A model generated the notes under the pieces. It did no database searches. It was given only the letters and a program-made list of their open reading frames with translations, and was not told the origin of the DNA. The position numbers and the translations under genes were made by a program. Below are positions 16,573 through 25,050 of a DNA stretch of 64,000 nucleotides, in pieces. Source of the DNA: an uncultured Chryseobacterium sp. (GTDB lineage: Bacteria > Bacteroidota > Bacteroidia > Flavobacteriales > Weeksellaceae); contig CAJYRQ010000037.1 in the NCBI GenBank assembly GCA_913777465.1, forward strand, positions 1-64,000, in the 5' to 3' direction. Position 1 is the stretch's first letter. Each line of letters begins with the position of its first letter.

Positions 16573-19500
16573 TTACATATTTCTTCTGTACTTGCCGCCC
16601 ACTTCAAAAAGCGCGTTAGTAATCTGTCCGAGGGAGCAGTATTTTACGGCGTCCATCATCACTTCAAACAAATTTTGTTGGTTGATGGCAGCATGTTGTA
16701 AAGTTTTCAGGGCTTCTTCCGAATGATCGGCGTTGGATTTCTGGAAGTTGTGAAGCATTTCAATCTGGGCCTGCTTTTCTTCTTCGGTGGAACGGATCAC
16801 TTCACCCGGGCGGACCGTCGGCGAACCGTCTTTTCCTAAGAAGGTATTCACCCCGATGATCGGATATTCGCCGGTATGTTTCAGCCATTCGTAATGCATG
16901 GATTCCTCCTGGATCTTCGAACGCTGGTACATGGTTTCCATCGCTCCCAATACCCCGCCTCTTTCGGTAATCCGGTCGAATTCTGCATAAACGGCTTCTT
17001 CTACCAAATCGGTCAGTTCTTCGATGATGAAAGAGCCTTGAAGCGGATTTTCGTTTTTCGCCAGTCCTAATTCTTTATTGATGATCAGCTGGATCGCCAT
17101 CGCTCTTCTTACGGACTGCTCAGTCGGCGTCGTGATTGCTTCGTCATAAGCATTGGTATGAAGCGAGTTACAGTTGTCGTAGATCGCATACAGTGCCTGT
17201 AAAGTAGTACGTATATCGTTGAAATCGATTTCCTGCGCGTGCAGCGAACGTCCGGAAGTCTGGATGTGGTATTTCAGCATCTGGCTCCTTTCGTCGGCGC
17301 CGTATTTCAGCTTCATGGCTTTGGCCCAGATTCTTCTGGCGACGCGCCCGATCACCGAATATTCAGGATCGATCCCGTTGGAGAAGAAGAAAGAAAGGTT
17401 AGGAGCAAAATCATTGATGTCCATTCCTCTCGAAAGGTAATATTCTACATAGGTAAATCCGTTGGCCAGGGTAAATGCCAGCTGGGAAACCGGGTTGGCA
17501 CCTGCTTCCGCAATATGGTAGCCGGAGATCGAAACCGAATAGAAGTTTCTTACTCTTTCTTTAATGAAATATTCCTGAACGTCTCCCATCAGCCTTAAGG
17601 CAAATTCGGTAGAGAAAATACACGTATTTTGTGCCTGGTCTTCCTTTAAGATATCGGCCTGAACGGTTCCACGAACGGTAGCGATGGTTTTGGCTTTAAT
17701 TTCGGCATATACTTCGGCAGGAATGACTTCATCACCGGTAATTCCTAACAGTTTTAAACCTAAACCATTGTTGGAAGGTGGCAGTTCGCCGTTGTATTTC
17801 GGTCTTGCCAAACCTTTATCATCAAATTTTGCTTTTAAAACTTCCTCAACCTTAGCTTCAAGCTTATTCTCAATAATGTATTTTTCAACGTTCTGATCGA
17901 TCGCGGCGTTCATAAAGAAAGCCAACAGCATCGGGGCCGGACCGTTAATTGTCATGGAAACGGACGTCAACGCATTCACCAGATCAAATCCGGAATAAAG
18001 TTTTTTAGCATCGTCCAACGTCGCAATAGAAACCCCTGCATTCCCGATTTTACCGTAAATATCCGGCGGGAGGGCAGGATCCTGGCCGTAAAGCGTCACT
18101 GAGTCGAAAGCGGTGGACAGCCGTTTGGCCGGCATTTCCGCAGATACATAATGGAATCTGCGGTTGGTCCTTTCCGGGCCGCCTTCTCCGGCAAACATCC
18201 GGGTCGGATCTTCTCCGGTCCTTTTGAAAGGATAAATTCCTGCGGTATAGGGGAAGCCCCCCGGAAGGTTTTCCTGGCCTTTCCACTTGATCAGATCGCC
18301 CCAGTCGGTATATTTCGGTAAGGCAATCTTAGGAATTCTCAGATGGGATAAAGATTCCGTTGAGGTTTCCACTTTGATTTCTTTTCCTCTTACAAAATAG
18401 GAATAGAATTCTTCATGGAAGGCTTTCTTGGTGTCCTCCCAGGTTTTCAGGAAGTCGATGTTTTCCTGCTGCAACTCCTTCTCAGCCTTCTGGTATTCGG
18501 CATCCAGAGCTTCATTGGAAATAATTTTTTTAACGCCTTCAATATGATACATCGTTCTGGCCAGTGCAGCCTGTTTCTCGACATTGGCATCATACTGTCT
18601 GTTGTTTTCAACAATTTCAGAAAGGTATCTGACTCTTTTCGGCGGGATGATCGTTACTTCATCCGTAATTTCCTGCTCTACGAAAGTCTGGAACTGGGTA
18701 GCTTTTTCACCCTGAGCCTGTCGAAGGGTTTCGTTTAGTTTAGAAACCAGTCTGTTGTACAGCTCAGTTGTTCCGTGGTCATTGAACTGCGAAGCTTTTG
18801 TAGCATAAACCGGCATTTCGTCCAAAGGCTGTTCCCATAGCAGGTGGTTTCTCTGGAACTGTTTTCTTACCGCCTGAAGGGCATCCAGTGCACCTCGTTT
18901 ATCGGATTTATTTAAAGCAACCAGATCAGCGTAATCCAGCATGTCGATTTTTTCCAGCTGCGTAGACGCCCCGTACTCAGGCGTCATGACGTACATGGAA
19001 ACATCCGCAAAATCCGAAACTTCCGATCCCGATTGTCCGATCCCGGAAGTTTCCAGGATAATCACATCCGGGTGAGCCAGCTTCAATACATTCAGGGCCG
19101 ACCGGATGAACGGGGAAACGGAAACGTTGTTTTCCCGGGTGGCCATCGAGCGCATATAGACCCTCGGATCATTGATGGCATTCATCCGGATCCGGTCGCC
19201 CAAAAGGGCACCTCCCGTTTTCTTCTTGGAAGGGTCGATGGAGATGATGGCGATTTTTTTATCCGGATTTGAACGCAGGAAACGTCTTACCAGTTCGTCG
19301 GTTAATGAAGATTTTCCCGCTCCGCCGGTTCCCGTAATCCCAATGATCGGGGTGTTCAGGTCTTTGGATTTTTCGTCAATCGCCTTTACCAGCTCGGGTT
19401 TTTCCTCAGAGAAATTTTCCACTGCCGAAATAATTTTGGCAATGCTGGTCGGATTCTCAAAGCTGATGGCATCAAGATCCTGGGCCGTTGTTTCTTTTCC

Positions 19501-19938
19501 GGTAGCGAAATCCGACCTTTTAACCAGATCGTCGATCATGCCCTGAAGACCAAGCTCACGGCCGTCGTCCGGAGAATAAATCCGGTCGATCCCGTAATCC
19601 ATCAGTTCTTTGATTTCTTCCGGCAGGATTACCCCGCCGCCGCCGCCAAAAATTTTAATCTGCGGGGAATTTTTTTCGCGTAAAAGATCGTAGATGTATT
19701 TAAAATATTCGTTGTGCCCGCCCTGATAAGAGGTGAGGGCAATGGCATTGGCATCTTCCTGAATGGCGGTATTCACTACTTCTTCAGCCGACTTATCGTG
19801 TCCTAGGTGAATCACTTCGCATCCCGTTCCCTGGATCACGCGGCGCATGATGTTGATCGCCGCATCGTGGCCGTCGAACAACGAAGCAGCCGTCACGATT
19901 CTTACTTTATTGTTTGGAGTATATTTTTGGGTTTCCAT
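16573..19938 (-). CDS. icmF: Fused isobutyryl-CoA mutase (methylmalonyl-CoA mutase family), IcmF
   Basis: This 1121-residue enzyme interconverts isobutyryl-CoA and n-butyryl-CoA using adenosylcobalamin. Three modules are joined in the IcmF order. The B12-binding domain carries DGHDAAIN near residue 22 (Asp22, His24 as lower ligand). A MeaI-type GTPase chaperone has Walker A GTGGAGKS at 203-210 and NKSD. The (beta/alpha)8 mutase domain begins near 535. In the mutase pocket, Phe582 (RMFAGEGG) and Gln770 (EDQAQN) replace the Tyr/Arg pair of methylmalonyl-CoA mutase, which supports isobutyryl over methylmalonyl specificity. The start is ATG 19938, because a -7 box lies at 19966-19973. A dispersed repeat encodes LRQAQG at 405-410. 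Confidence 0.93.
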   Translation of the reverse strand: METQKYTPNNKVRIVTAASLFDGHDAAINIMRRVIQGTGCEVIHLGHDKSAEEVVNTAIQEDANAIALTSYQGGHNEYFKYIYDLLREKNSPQIKIFGGGGGVILPEEIKELMDYGIDRIYSPDDGRELGLQGMIDDLVKRSDFATGKETTAQDLDAISFENPTSIAKIISAVENFSEEKPELVKAIDEKSKDLNTPIIGITGTGGAGKSSLTDELVRRFLRSNPDKKIAIISIDPSKKKTGGALLGDRIRMNAINDPRVYMRSMATRENNVSVSPFIRSALNVLKLAHPDVIILETSGIGQSGSEVSDFADVSMYVMTPEYGASTQLEKIDMLDYADLVALNKSDKRGALDALQAVRKQFQRNHLLWEQPLDEMPVYATKASQFNDHGTTELYNRLVSKLNETLRQAQGEKATQFQTFVEQEITDEVTIIPPKRVRYLSEIVENNRQYDANVEKQAALARTMYHIEGVKKIISNEALDAEYQKAEKELQQENIDFLKTWEDTKKAFHEEFYSYFVRGKEIKVETSTESLSHLRIPKIALPKYTDWGDLIKWKGQENLPGGFPYTAGIYPFKRTGEDPTRMFAGEGGPERTNRRFHYVSAEMPAKRLSTAFDSVTLYGQDPALPPDIYGKIGNAGVSIATLDDAKKLYSGFDLVNALTSVSMTINGPAPMLLAFFMNAAIDQNVEKYIIENKLEAKVEEVLKAKFDDKGLARPKYNGELPPSNNGLGLKLLGITGDEVIPAEVYAEIKAKTIATVRGTVQADILKEDQAQNTCIFSTEFALRLMGDVQEYFIKERVRNFYSVSISGYHIAEAGANPVSQLAFTLANGFTYVEYYLSRGMDINDFAPNLSFFFSNGIDPEYSVIGRVARRIWAKAMKLKYGADERSQMLKYHIQTSGRSLHAQEIDFNDIRTTLQALYAIYDNCNSLHTNAYDEAITTPTEQSVRRAMAIQLIINKELGLAKNENPLQGSFIIEELTDLVEEAVYAEFDRITERGGVLGAMETMYQRSKIQEESMHYEWLKHTGEYPIIGVNTFLGKDGSPTVRPGEVIRSTEEEKQAQIEMLHNFQKSNADHSEEALKTLQHAAINQQNLFEVMMDAVKYCSLGQITNALFEVGGKYRRNM
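18710..18728 (-). repeat. Dispersed repeat inserted in frame within icmF
   Basis: On the minus strand the sequence is CCCTTCGACAGGCTCAGGG, a known dispersed repeat of many bacterial genomes. It encodes LRQAQG in the linker between the GTPase and mutase modules and on the other strand would read SLSKG. Confidence 0.65.
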
Positions 19939-19965
19939 AAAAAATCTAGAAAATTTCTGAATTTC

Positions 19966-19973
19966 CAAATATA
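19966..19973 (-). promoter_or_regulatory. -7 box of icmF
   Basis: TATATTTG on the minus strand lies 27 nt before the ATG at 19938 and excludes the longer frame that starts at 20025. Confidence 0.6.
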
Positions 19974-20147
19974 ACAATAAAATAGAAACCGGTAGTTTAA
20001 TAATAATTGATTGTATTTCAATCAATTAATTTGAATTGATTAATTTTTCTGCCGACCATTAAACTAACATTTGTTAGAAACTATTGGTGCCGAGAGGTGT
20101 TACGGGAATTTCCTTCCGATCATTTTAAGATTTAAAATTAAAAATTC

Positions 20148-20155
20148 TACTTTTG
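20148..20155 (+). promoter_or_regulatory. -7 box of the small membrane protein gene
   Basis: TACTTTTG lies 17 nt before the ATG at 20173, so the in-frame codons upstream are not translated. Confidence 0.6.
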
Positions 20156-20172
20156 CATATTATTATCAGGAT

Positions 20173-20505
20173 ATGAAAAAGGCATTGCTGTATTTTGCGT
20201 TGGGAACGGTTTTAAGTTTTTTAATCAATTATCTTTTCTACAGTTCGGAAAACATCGGCCTGGATATTTATTATGCAGTTGCTTTCGGCTGTGCCTGGGG
20301 AATTGCCTATTATCTCGATACTCCGGATTTTACACTGCCGCAGAAACTGGGATTGTCTTTTGTGGCGATGGGCCTGCTGGTACTTATCGGCACACTGATC
20401 TTTACCCTCGAACTGGCAATTCCGTCGATCCTGAAGTTTTCTACCGTATTTGTAGCCTATTATCTTATTGCAAGCTTCAGGGCGAATAAGACGCTTCGCC
20501 GTTAA
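20173..20505 (+). CDS. Small four-helix membrane protein of unknown function
   Basis: This 110-residue protein starts at the ATG at 20173 (MKKALLYFALG), set by the promoter box upstream. Four hydrophobic segments fill almost the whole length: ALLYFALGTVLSFLINYLFY, IYYAVAFGCAWGIAYY, LGLSFVAMGLLVLIGTLIF and FSTVFVAYYLIASF. It ends in a basic tail. No functional motif was seen. It stands alone between icmF (divergent) and rplM. Confidence 0.7.
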   Translation: MKKALLYFALGTVLSFLINYLFYSSENIGLDIYYAVAFGCAWGIAYYLDTPDFTLPQKLGLSFVAMGLLVLIGTLIFTLELAIPSILKFSTVFVAYYLIASFRANKTLRR

Positions 20506-20695
20506 TTTTATTCTTAATTAAAATGCAGATTAAAAGCTGGACTTATTTAAATGGAAGCCAGCATTTAAGATCTTGCCTTTAATTTCTTACATTCGCCACT
20601 TCCGATTTGTTCAGCTTACCGTGCTTAACAATCTTTTTTTCAATTGATAAACCTCCTTTAAAAGGAAATGTGCTGAGATTAAATAAAATATGTTT
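20506..20695. other. Gene-free stretch before the rplM promoter
   Basis: I see no supported gene here. The stretch is AT-rich with a few very short open frames and no convincing structured RNA. Confidence 0.4.
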
Positions 20696-20724
20696 TTGCA
20701 TTCCGGAAATAATTTGTACCTTTG
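20696..20724 (+). promoter_or_regulatory. Promoter of rplM-rpsI-rpsB
   Basis: TTG at 20696-20698 and TACCTTTG at 20717-20724 are spaced 18 bp apart, a good Bacteroidota promoter. The 5' leader before the GTG at 20770 is about 40 nt. Confidence 0.65.
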
Positions 20725-20769
20725 CACACCCTTTTAGGGGAAATTATGTTTAATCTTTAACTAAAACGT

Positions 20770-21225
20770 GTGAATACATTAAGTTACAAAACTGTTTCAG
20801 CGAACAAAGCTACTGCTAATAAAGAATGGGTTGTGGTAGACGCTGAAGGACAGCCGTTAGGAAGACTAGCTTCTACGGTTGCAAAGATTTTGAGAGGTAA
20901 GCACAAAACGAATTACACACCTCACGTAGATTGTGGTGATAACGTAATCGTTTTGAACGCTGGGAAAGTTACCCTTTCCGGAAACAAGTGGAACGATAAG
21001 ACGTACATCTGGCATACAGGTTACCCTGGTGGACAGAAGTCTATGACAGCTCTTGAACTTCAGAAAAAAGATTCTTTAAAAGTATTGGAAAAATCCGTAA
21101 AAGGTATGCTTCCGAAAAACAGATTAGGATCTGCATTGCTTAAAAACCTTTATTTATATGAAGGAACTGAGCATAAGCACGAAGCTCAGCAGCCGAAAAC
21201 AATTAATGTTAACGAATTTAAATAA
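20770..21225 (+). CDS. rplM: 50S ribosomal protein L13
   Basis: This is a 151-residue large-subunit ribosomal protein. It shows the L13 pattern: KEWVVVDAEGQPLGRLASTV, then NYTPHVDCGDNVIV, KTYIWHTGYPGG and MLPKNRLGSALLKNL. Translation starts at GTG (20770). No ATG precedes the conserved N-terminus MNTLSYKTVSANK. It is the first gene of a ribosomal operon, 7 bp before rpsI. Confidence 0.97.
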   Translation: MNTLSYKTVSANKATANKEWVVVDAEGQPLGRLASTVAKILRGKHKTNYTPHVDCGDNVIVLNAGKVTLSGNKWNDKTYIWHTGYPGGQKSMTALELQKKDSLKVLEKSVKGMLPKNRLGSALLKNLYLYEGTEHKHEAQQPKTINVNEFK

Positions 21226-21232
21226 TTAAATT

Positions 21233-21619
21233 ATGTCTATAGTTCACAAAATCGGAAGAAGAAAAACTTCTGTAGCCAGAGTTTATGTAAAGCCAGGAAC
21301 TGGTAACATTACAGTAAACGGTAAAGACGCTGCAACTTATTTCTCTACAGACGTGATGGTTTACAAATTGAACCAGCCGTTCATCCTTTCTGAAACTGTT
21401 GGTCAGTATGACGTTACCGTAAATGTTTTCGGTGGTGGTAATACAGGTCAGGCAGAAGCTATCAGATTAGGTATTTCAAGAGCTTTATGCGAAATCAATG
21501 CTGAGTTCAGATTGGCTTTGAAACCTGCAGGTTTACTTACGAGAGACGCAAGAATGGTGGAAAGAAAGAAGCCAGGTCAGAAAAAAGCAAGAAAGAGATT
21601 CCAATTCTCAAAACGTTAA
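21233..21619 (+). CDS. rpsI: 30S ribosomal protein S9
   Basis: This is a 128-residue small-subunit protein with the S9 pattern [20 protein letters not shown] at the start and the basic tail [17 protein letters not shown], which reaches the decoding-centre P site. It lies 7 bp after rplM, the usual order, and shares its promoter. Confidence 0.97.
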   Translation: MSIVHKIGRRKTSVARVYVKPGTGNITVNGKDAATYFSTDVMVYKLNQPFILSETVGQYDVTVNVFGGGNTGQAEAIRLGISRALCEINAEFRLALKPAGLLTRDARMVERKKPGQKKARKRFQFSKR

Positions 21620-21626
21620 GATTTGC

Positions 21627-21654
21627 TGTTGGCGAATGGCTATTGGCTGTTGGC
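21627..21654 (+). repeat. Tandem heptamer repeat in the rpsI-rpsB spacer
   Basis: Four consecutive 7-bp units read TGTTGGC, GAATGGC, TATTGGC, TGTTGGC. The spacer between rpsI and rpsB is 208 bp, unusually long for this operon, and no promoter box was obvious in it. Confidence 0.55.
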
Positions 21655-21827
21655 TGCAGAAATGTACTACATTTTATTTAAACTTAATCTCGGCGAAAAG
21701 CCAGTTGCTATCAGCAAGAAGCCGGACGCCCTATTGCCCGTTACGTTTAGCATCCAAACGCTTCTCCCATCTAAAGAAGTTGTTGATTGTTTAAAAAACG
21801 GAAAGTAAACTAACAAAAACAGAAAAC

Positions 21828-22589
21828 ATGGCAAAAGCAAATGTAAAAGACCTTTTAGAGGCTGGCGTACACTTCGGTCACATGACCAGAAAGTGGAATC
21901 CAAATATGGCTCCATACATTTTTATGGAGAAAAACGGTATTCACATTGTAGACTTACATAAAACAGCTGTTAAATTGGATGAAGCGTGCAGCGCTTTGGA
22001 AAAATTAACTTCTGCAGGTAAAAAAGTTCTTTTCGTAGCGACTAAGAAGCAGGCGAAAGAAGTAGTGGCAAAACACGCTTCTGAACTGAATATGCCTTAT
22101 ATTACAGAAAGATGGCCGGGAGGTATGTTGACGAATTTCGTTACGATCAGAAAGGCTGTAAAGAAGATGAACTCTATCGACAAGATGAAAAAAGACGGTA
22201 CGTTCGAAACTTTATCTAAAAAAGAAAGATTACAGGTAGACAGACAAAGAGCTAACCTTGAGAAAAACTTAGGTTCTATCTCAGACATGGTTCGTCTTCC
22301 TTCTGCAATCTTCGTTGTAGATATCATGAGAGAACATATCGCGGTAACGGAAGCTAAGAAATTAGGGATCCCGGTTTTCGGTATTGTTGATACCAACTCT
22401 GACCCAAGAAAAGTAGACTTCGTAATCCCAGGAAACGATGATGCTTCAAAATCTATCGATATGATCTTAAACATCGTTTCAGATTCTATCAAAGAAGGTC
22501 AGTCTCAGAGAAAAGCTGATAAAGAAAAATCTAAAGAAGAAGGAGAAGTAGTATCTGCTGATAAAGATGCTGATTTCGACGCTGAATAA
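21828..22589 (+). CDS. rpsB: 30S ribosomal protein S2
   Basis: This is a 253-residue small-subunit protein with the S2 signatures DLLEAGVHFGHMTRKWNPNM, ITERWPGGMLTNF and IPVFGIVDTNSDPRKVDFVI, and an acidic C-terminal tail. A strong hairpin terminator follows immediately. EF-Ts (tsf), normally the next gene, is absent here and lies about 26 kb away on the minus strand. Confidence 0.97.
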   Translation: MAKANVKDLLEAGVHFGHMTRKWNPNMAPYIFMEKNGIHIVDLHKTAVKLDEACSALEKLTSAGKKVLFVATKKQAKEVVAKHASELNMPYITERWPGGMLTNFVTIRKAVKKMNSIDKMKKDGTFETLSKKERLQVDRQRANLEKNLGSISDMVRLPSAIFVVDIMREHIAVTEAKKLGIPVFGIVDTNSDPRKVDFVIPGNDDASKSIDMILNIVSDSIKEGQSQRKADKEKSKEEGEVVSADKDADFDAE

Positions 22590-22610
22590 TTAAAGATTTC
22601 TTTAAAATAT

Positions 22611-22644
22611 AAAACCCGCTGAATCTGAGATTCAGCGGGTTTTT
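22611..22644. terminator. Strong bidirectional terminator after rpsB
   Basis: A perfect 15-bp inverted repeat (AAACCCGCTGAATCT and its complement) is followed by a T-run. It also lies just downstream of the converging peptide gene at 22659. Confidence 0.85.
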
Positions 22645-22658
22645 GTTCATATGAAATA

Positions 22659-22844
22659 TTATTTCTTAGGACATACGGTAAATTCAGGAAAATCAGGATC
22701 ACCGGTCTGAACAACCACTCCCATTCTGCATACACCGCCACAACATATTTCCCCGCCTTCAATATTACAACCGTCAAAACAGCTTCTGTATCCTCCTTTA
22801 ATGGTTCTTAACTCATTTCTTGAAATTTTTTTTAAATTTTTCAT
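22659..22844 (-). CDS. Bacteriocin-like peptide precursor with double-glycine leader
   Basis: This 61-residue peptide begins MKNLKKISRNELRTIKGG, the double-glycine leader pattern that C39-type peptidase transporters cleave. The mature part would be 43 residues with six cysteines (SCFDGC, EICCGGVC, TVCPKK), suggesting a disulfide-bonded peptide. In Chryseobacterium-type genomes such peptides are common and annotated as bacteriocin-like. No transporter or immunity gene is nearby, so export would rely on a system elsewhere. The gene faces rpsB and shares its terminator. Antibacterial activity is not shown by sequence. A signalling role is also possible. Confidence 0.75.
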   Translation of the reverse strand: MKNLKKISRNELRTIKGGYRSCFDGCNIEGGEICCGGVCRMGVVVQTGDPDFPEFTVCPKK

Positions 22845-22987
22845 AGCTTTTGTTTTGTAATTTTCCTACTCTGTATGCTTTTCGGATTCCGCAATGATTA
22901 TTCAAATATAATCAATTATTAATTACATCACTGAGTTTTGAAAAATAATTTAATCGGTAATTGATATTTCCTGTCAACTTACAGCAA

Positions 22988-23443
22988 TTAATCCGAAACG
23001 GTTGTCCGGTAGGGTTCTGATATAAATTTTGTTCTTTGGTACACGGCACTGCAAACCATTCCCGAAAGGTTGTAATTCTGGTTTTTAGGAACCATGACCG
23101 CCCCGATCTTACCTGCAGCTACAGGAATCTTCTTAAAATAATTATTCCCGCTGATCGTCAGAACCATATTGCACCGGGATTTGTTTTCTACGGTTACAGG
23201 CGCCTTGTCCTGATCTTCGGAACCATTAAGAATAGCCGTTACAACTGCAGCTGTTTCCGATTTGTAGGTTTTGCTCAGCGTCTGATACTCGGTTTCTGTC
23301 TGATTAACAGGTGGTGTTCTTATGATGGCGCCGGAAGCCTTAGGCGTTCTTCGTACAGGTGTTGCGGTAGTTTTGTGATGCGTTGCTTCACAGCTGTTCA
23401 GAATAACAAAAGCTAAAACAGGAAAGGAAAAAAGACTTTTCAT
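22988..23443 (-). CDS. Lipoprotein of a four-member local family, copy 1
   Basis: This 151-residue protein has a lipoprotein signal peptide (Cys18, ILNSC) and a Thr/Pro-rich linker. Its C-terminal 75 residues carry a domain shared with 23486-24124, 25051-25833 and 49332-50033: a helix ending in LNG/LFN, then VENKSRCNM, a beta-strand I-x-G, and a second Cys in MVCSAVY. The two conserved cysteines could form a disulfide. It lacks the N-terminal HPDDP module of copies 2 and 3. I believe this resembles DUF6759, but that label is from memory. Function is unknown. Confidence 0.75.
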   Translation of the reverse strand: MKSLFSFPVLAFVILNSCEATHHKTTATPVRRTPKASGAIIRTPPVNQTETEYQTLSKTYKSETAAVVTAILNGSEDQDKAPVTVENKSRCNMVLTISGNNYFKKIPVAAGKIGAVMVPKNQNYNLSGMVCSAVYQRTKFISEPYRTTVSD

Positions 23444-23485
23444 TAATGCTGTATTTTAGCTGTAAATGTAATCTTTTTACTTCTT

Positions 23486-24124
23486 TTAAGGAAGAATTTT
23501 ATTCCCGGTCACAATCGGGTTATTAATCGTTAAGAACAGGCTTTTGCTGATTTCTTTCTTCGAGCTGTAGACCATATCGCATACATTGCTGGTCAGGATG
23601 TAGTTTCCTTTATTGATGACCATAAAATTTTCATTCCTGGCCGGGACCGCCAGGTTATAGAAATTTTTCCCCTGAATTCTTACAATCATATTGCAGTCCG
23701 AATCATTCCTGAGCAGCAGGATCACTTCTTTGCTGCTGATGTCTTCATTGAACATGGCATTAAGAAGTCTGACGGTTTTTTCGGAATGCTCCTTAGCCGT
23801 AGATGCAATAAGGCGTTTAAACTCTTCTGCTTCCGCCGAACTGGAGTTCTTTAAAAGATGTCCGGGAATTTCGGAAATAACGGGCCGGGCTTCCATAGGC
23901 CTTGCGTTTTTACTACCTTTCATCCATTCCGAATTTTTCAGGGCAATTAATTTGGACTTCAGAACATTTCTTTTTGGATCGTCGGGGTGGCAGGTCCTGA
24001 GAAACCGCTCTATTTCCGGAATGTTTTTGCTGTCCAGGATGTTTTGAAAGCCGTATTCAGGAGAATTTACCTTGCAGGACACAAGGAAAAAGCATACTGG
24101 AATAATCAGGATAAGTTTTTTCAT
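23486..24124 (-). CDS. Lipoprotein of the local family, copy 2
   Basis: This 212-residue protein has a lipoprotein signal peptide (Cys17, FFLVSC). The N-terminal module FLRTCHPDDPKRNVLKSKLI matches FLRDAHPDDPRRSVLK in copy 3. The C-terminal domain carries LLRNDSDCNMIVRIQGKNFY and NVCDMVYSSKK, the family Cys pair. It lies 42 bp upstream of copy 1 on the same strand, so the two are probably co-transcribed. The 166-bp region before its start holds several hairpins. Function is unknown. Confidence 0.75.
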   Translation of the reverse strand: MKKLILIIPVCFFLVSCKVNSPEYGFQNILDSKNIPEIERFLRTCHPDDPKRNVLKSKLIALKNSEWMKGSKNARPMEARPVISEIPGHLLKNSSSAEAEEFKRLIASTAKEHSEKTVRLLNAMFNEDISSKEVILLLRNDSDCNMIVRIQGKNFYNLAVPARNENFMVINKGNYILTSNVCDMVYSSKKEISKSLFLTINNPIVTGNKILP

Positions 24125-24145
24125 GGTTAGTTTTTATGTTTATAT

Positions 24146-24293
24146 ATGGCGATAAAAGGATGTAAATGTTACAGCCTTATCGCCATTTTATTCAGGTTTA
24201 AAAATATTTACCTGAAAATTACCGTTTGATCGTGAAGTGCAGGAGGTTTCGAAATAGTAATGTTTTCATTATAAACTTTCACGGTTTTTTTTA
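24146..24293 (+). other. Structured intergenic region with a possible plus-strand terminator
   Basis: A perfect 10-bp hairpin (ATGGCGATAA / TTATCGCCAT) and a second stem (TTCAGGT / ACCTGAA, 24191-24216) are followed by a long-range stem CGTGAAG / CTTTCACG that runs into T8 on the plus strand. Neither flanking gene is on that strand, so this could be a small RNA. I found no clear promoter. Confidence 0.3.
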
Positions 24294-24968
24294 GTTTATT
24301 TTAAATTTAATATAGGTAATTGTTTTTCCTTTTGCTGAAAAAAGCTCTTCGTAATAGGTACGGATATCTTTCAGATGGGGCGTGTCCGGATTGTATTCCA
24401 CCGCTCCGTAGATGTCATGATGGGCCGTAAGAATTTCATATCCTGCGCCCTGCAGATAACCTAAGGTATAGCCGTGCAGAAACTCGGAATCGGTTTTCAG
24501 GTGAACAATTCCGCCGGGCTTAAGGAATTTTTTATACCTTTCCAGAAAATCCGGATGGGTAAGCCGGTGTTTCGTGCGTTTGTATTTGATCTGAGGATCA
24601 GGAAAGGTGATCCAGATTTCATCCACTTCGTTTTCACCGAAGAAATAATCCACAAGTTCAATCTGCGTTCTGAGGAAAGCTACGTTATGCATCCCGTTTT
24701 CAACCGCTTCCTTCGCACCGAACCAGAACCGGGCCCCTTTGATATCAACGCCTATAAAGTTTTTGTCGGTAAATGTCTTGGCAAGACCTACGGTATATTC
24801 ACCTTTTCCGCAGCCTAATTCCAAAACGATAGGGTTTTCATTCTTAAAAAAGTCCGTTCTCCATTTTCCCTTCAGATCAAAGCCGCTTAAAGCCTCTTCT
24901 CTTGTCGGTTGGATGACGTTTGGCAATATTTTGTTTTCTGCGAATCTTGCTAATTTATTTTTACCCAT
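24291..24968 (-). CDS. trmB: tRNA (guanine-N7-)-methyltransferase
   Basis: This 225-residue enzyme methylates G46 of tRNA with S-adenosylmethionine. The SAM-binding motif VLELGCGKGEYTVGLA is near residues 47-62, followed by FIGVDIKGARFWFGAKEA. The family motif ITFPDPQIKYKRTKHRLTH and KPGGIVHLKTDSE complete the TrmB pattern. The gene has its own -7 box and is not in an obvious operon with its secreted-protein neighbours. Confidence 0.95.
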   Translation of the reverse strand: MGKNKLARFAENKILPNVIQPTREEALSGFDLKGKWRTDFFKNENPIVLELGCGKGEYTVGLAKTFTDKNFIGVDIKGARFWFGAKEAVENGMHNVAFLRTQIELVDYFFGENEVDEIWITFPDPQIKYKRTKHRLTHPDFLERYKKFLKPGGIVHLKTDSEFLHGYTLGYLQGAGYEILTAHHDIYGAVEYNPDTPHLKDIRTYYEELFSAKGKTITYIKFKIN

Positions 24969-24988
24969 GAGAAATTTATAAAATCCCG

Positions 24989-24996
24989 CAAAAATA
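24989..24996 (-). promoter_or_regulatory. -7 box of trmB
   Basis: TATTTTTG on the minus strand lies 20 nt before the ATG at 24968. Confidence 0.55.
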
Positions 24997-25050
24997 GCGA
25001 ATTTTACACAAATGCCTCTTTTTTAGAGTTGAAAATAATGCTAAGCGGAT

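Noticed and set aside
18700-18740. Plus-strand reading of the repeat in icmF (SLSKG-type peptide)
   Set aside because: It is the reverse strand of a coding insertion. The minus-strand frame is a well supported enzyme.
19939-20025. 29 extra residues at the N-terminus of IcmF
   Set aside because: The -7 box at 19966-19973 lies inside this stretch, and the residues do not belong to the B12-binding domain.
20523-20582. 19-codon frame upstream of the rplM promoter
   Set aside because: Too short, no promoter box and no recognisable motif.
22659-22844. Peptide gene read as a spurious open frame in the rpsB downstream region
   Set aside because: Kept as a gene instead, because the double-glycine leader and cysteine spacing are hard to get by chance.
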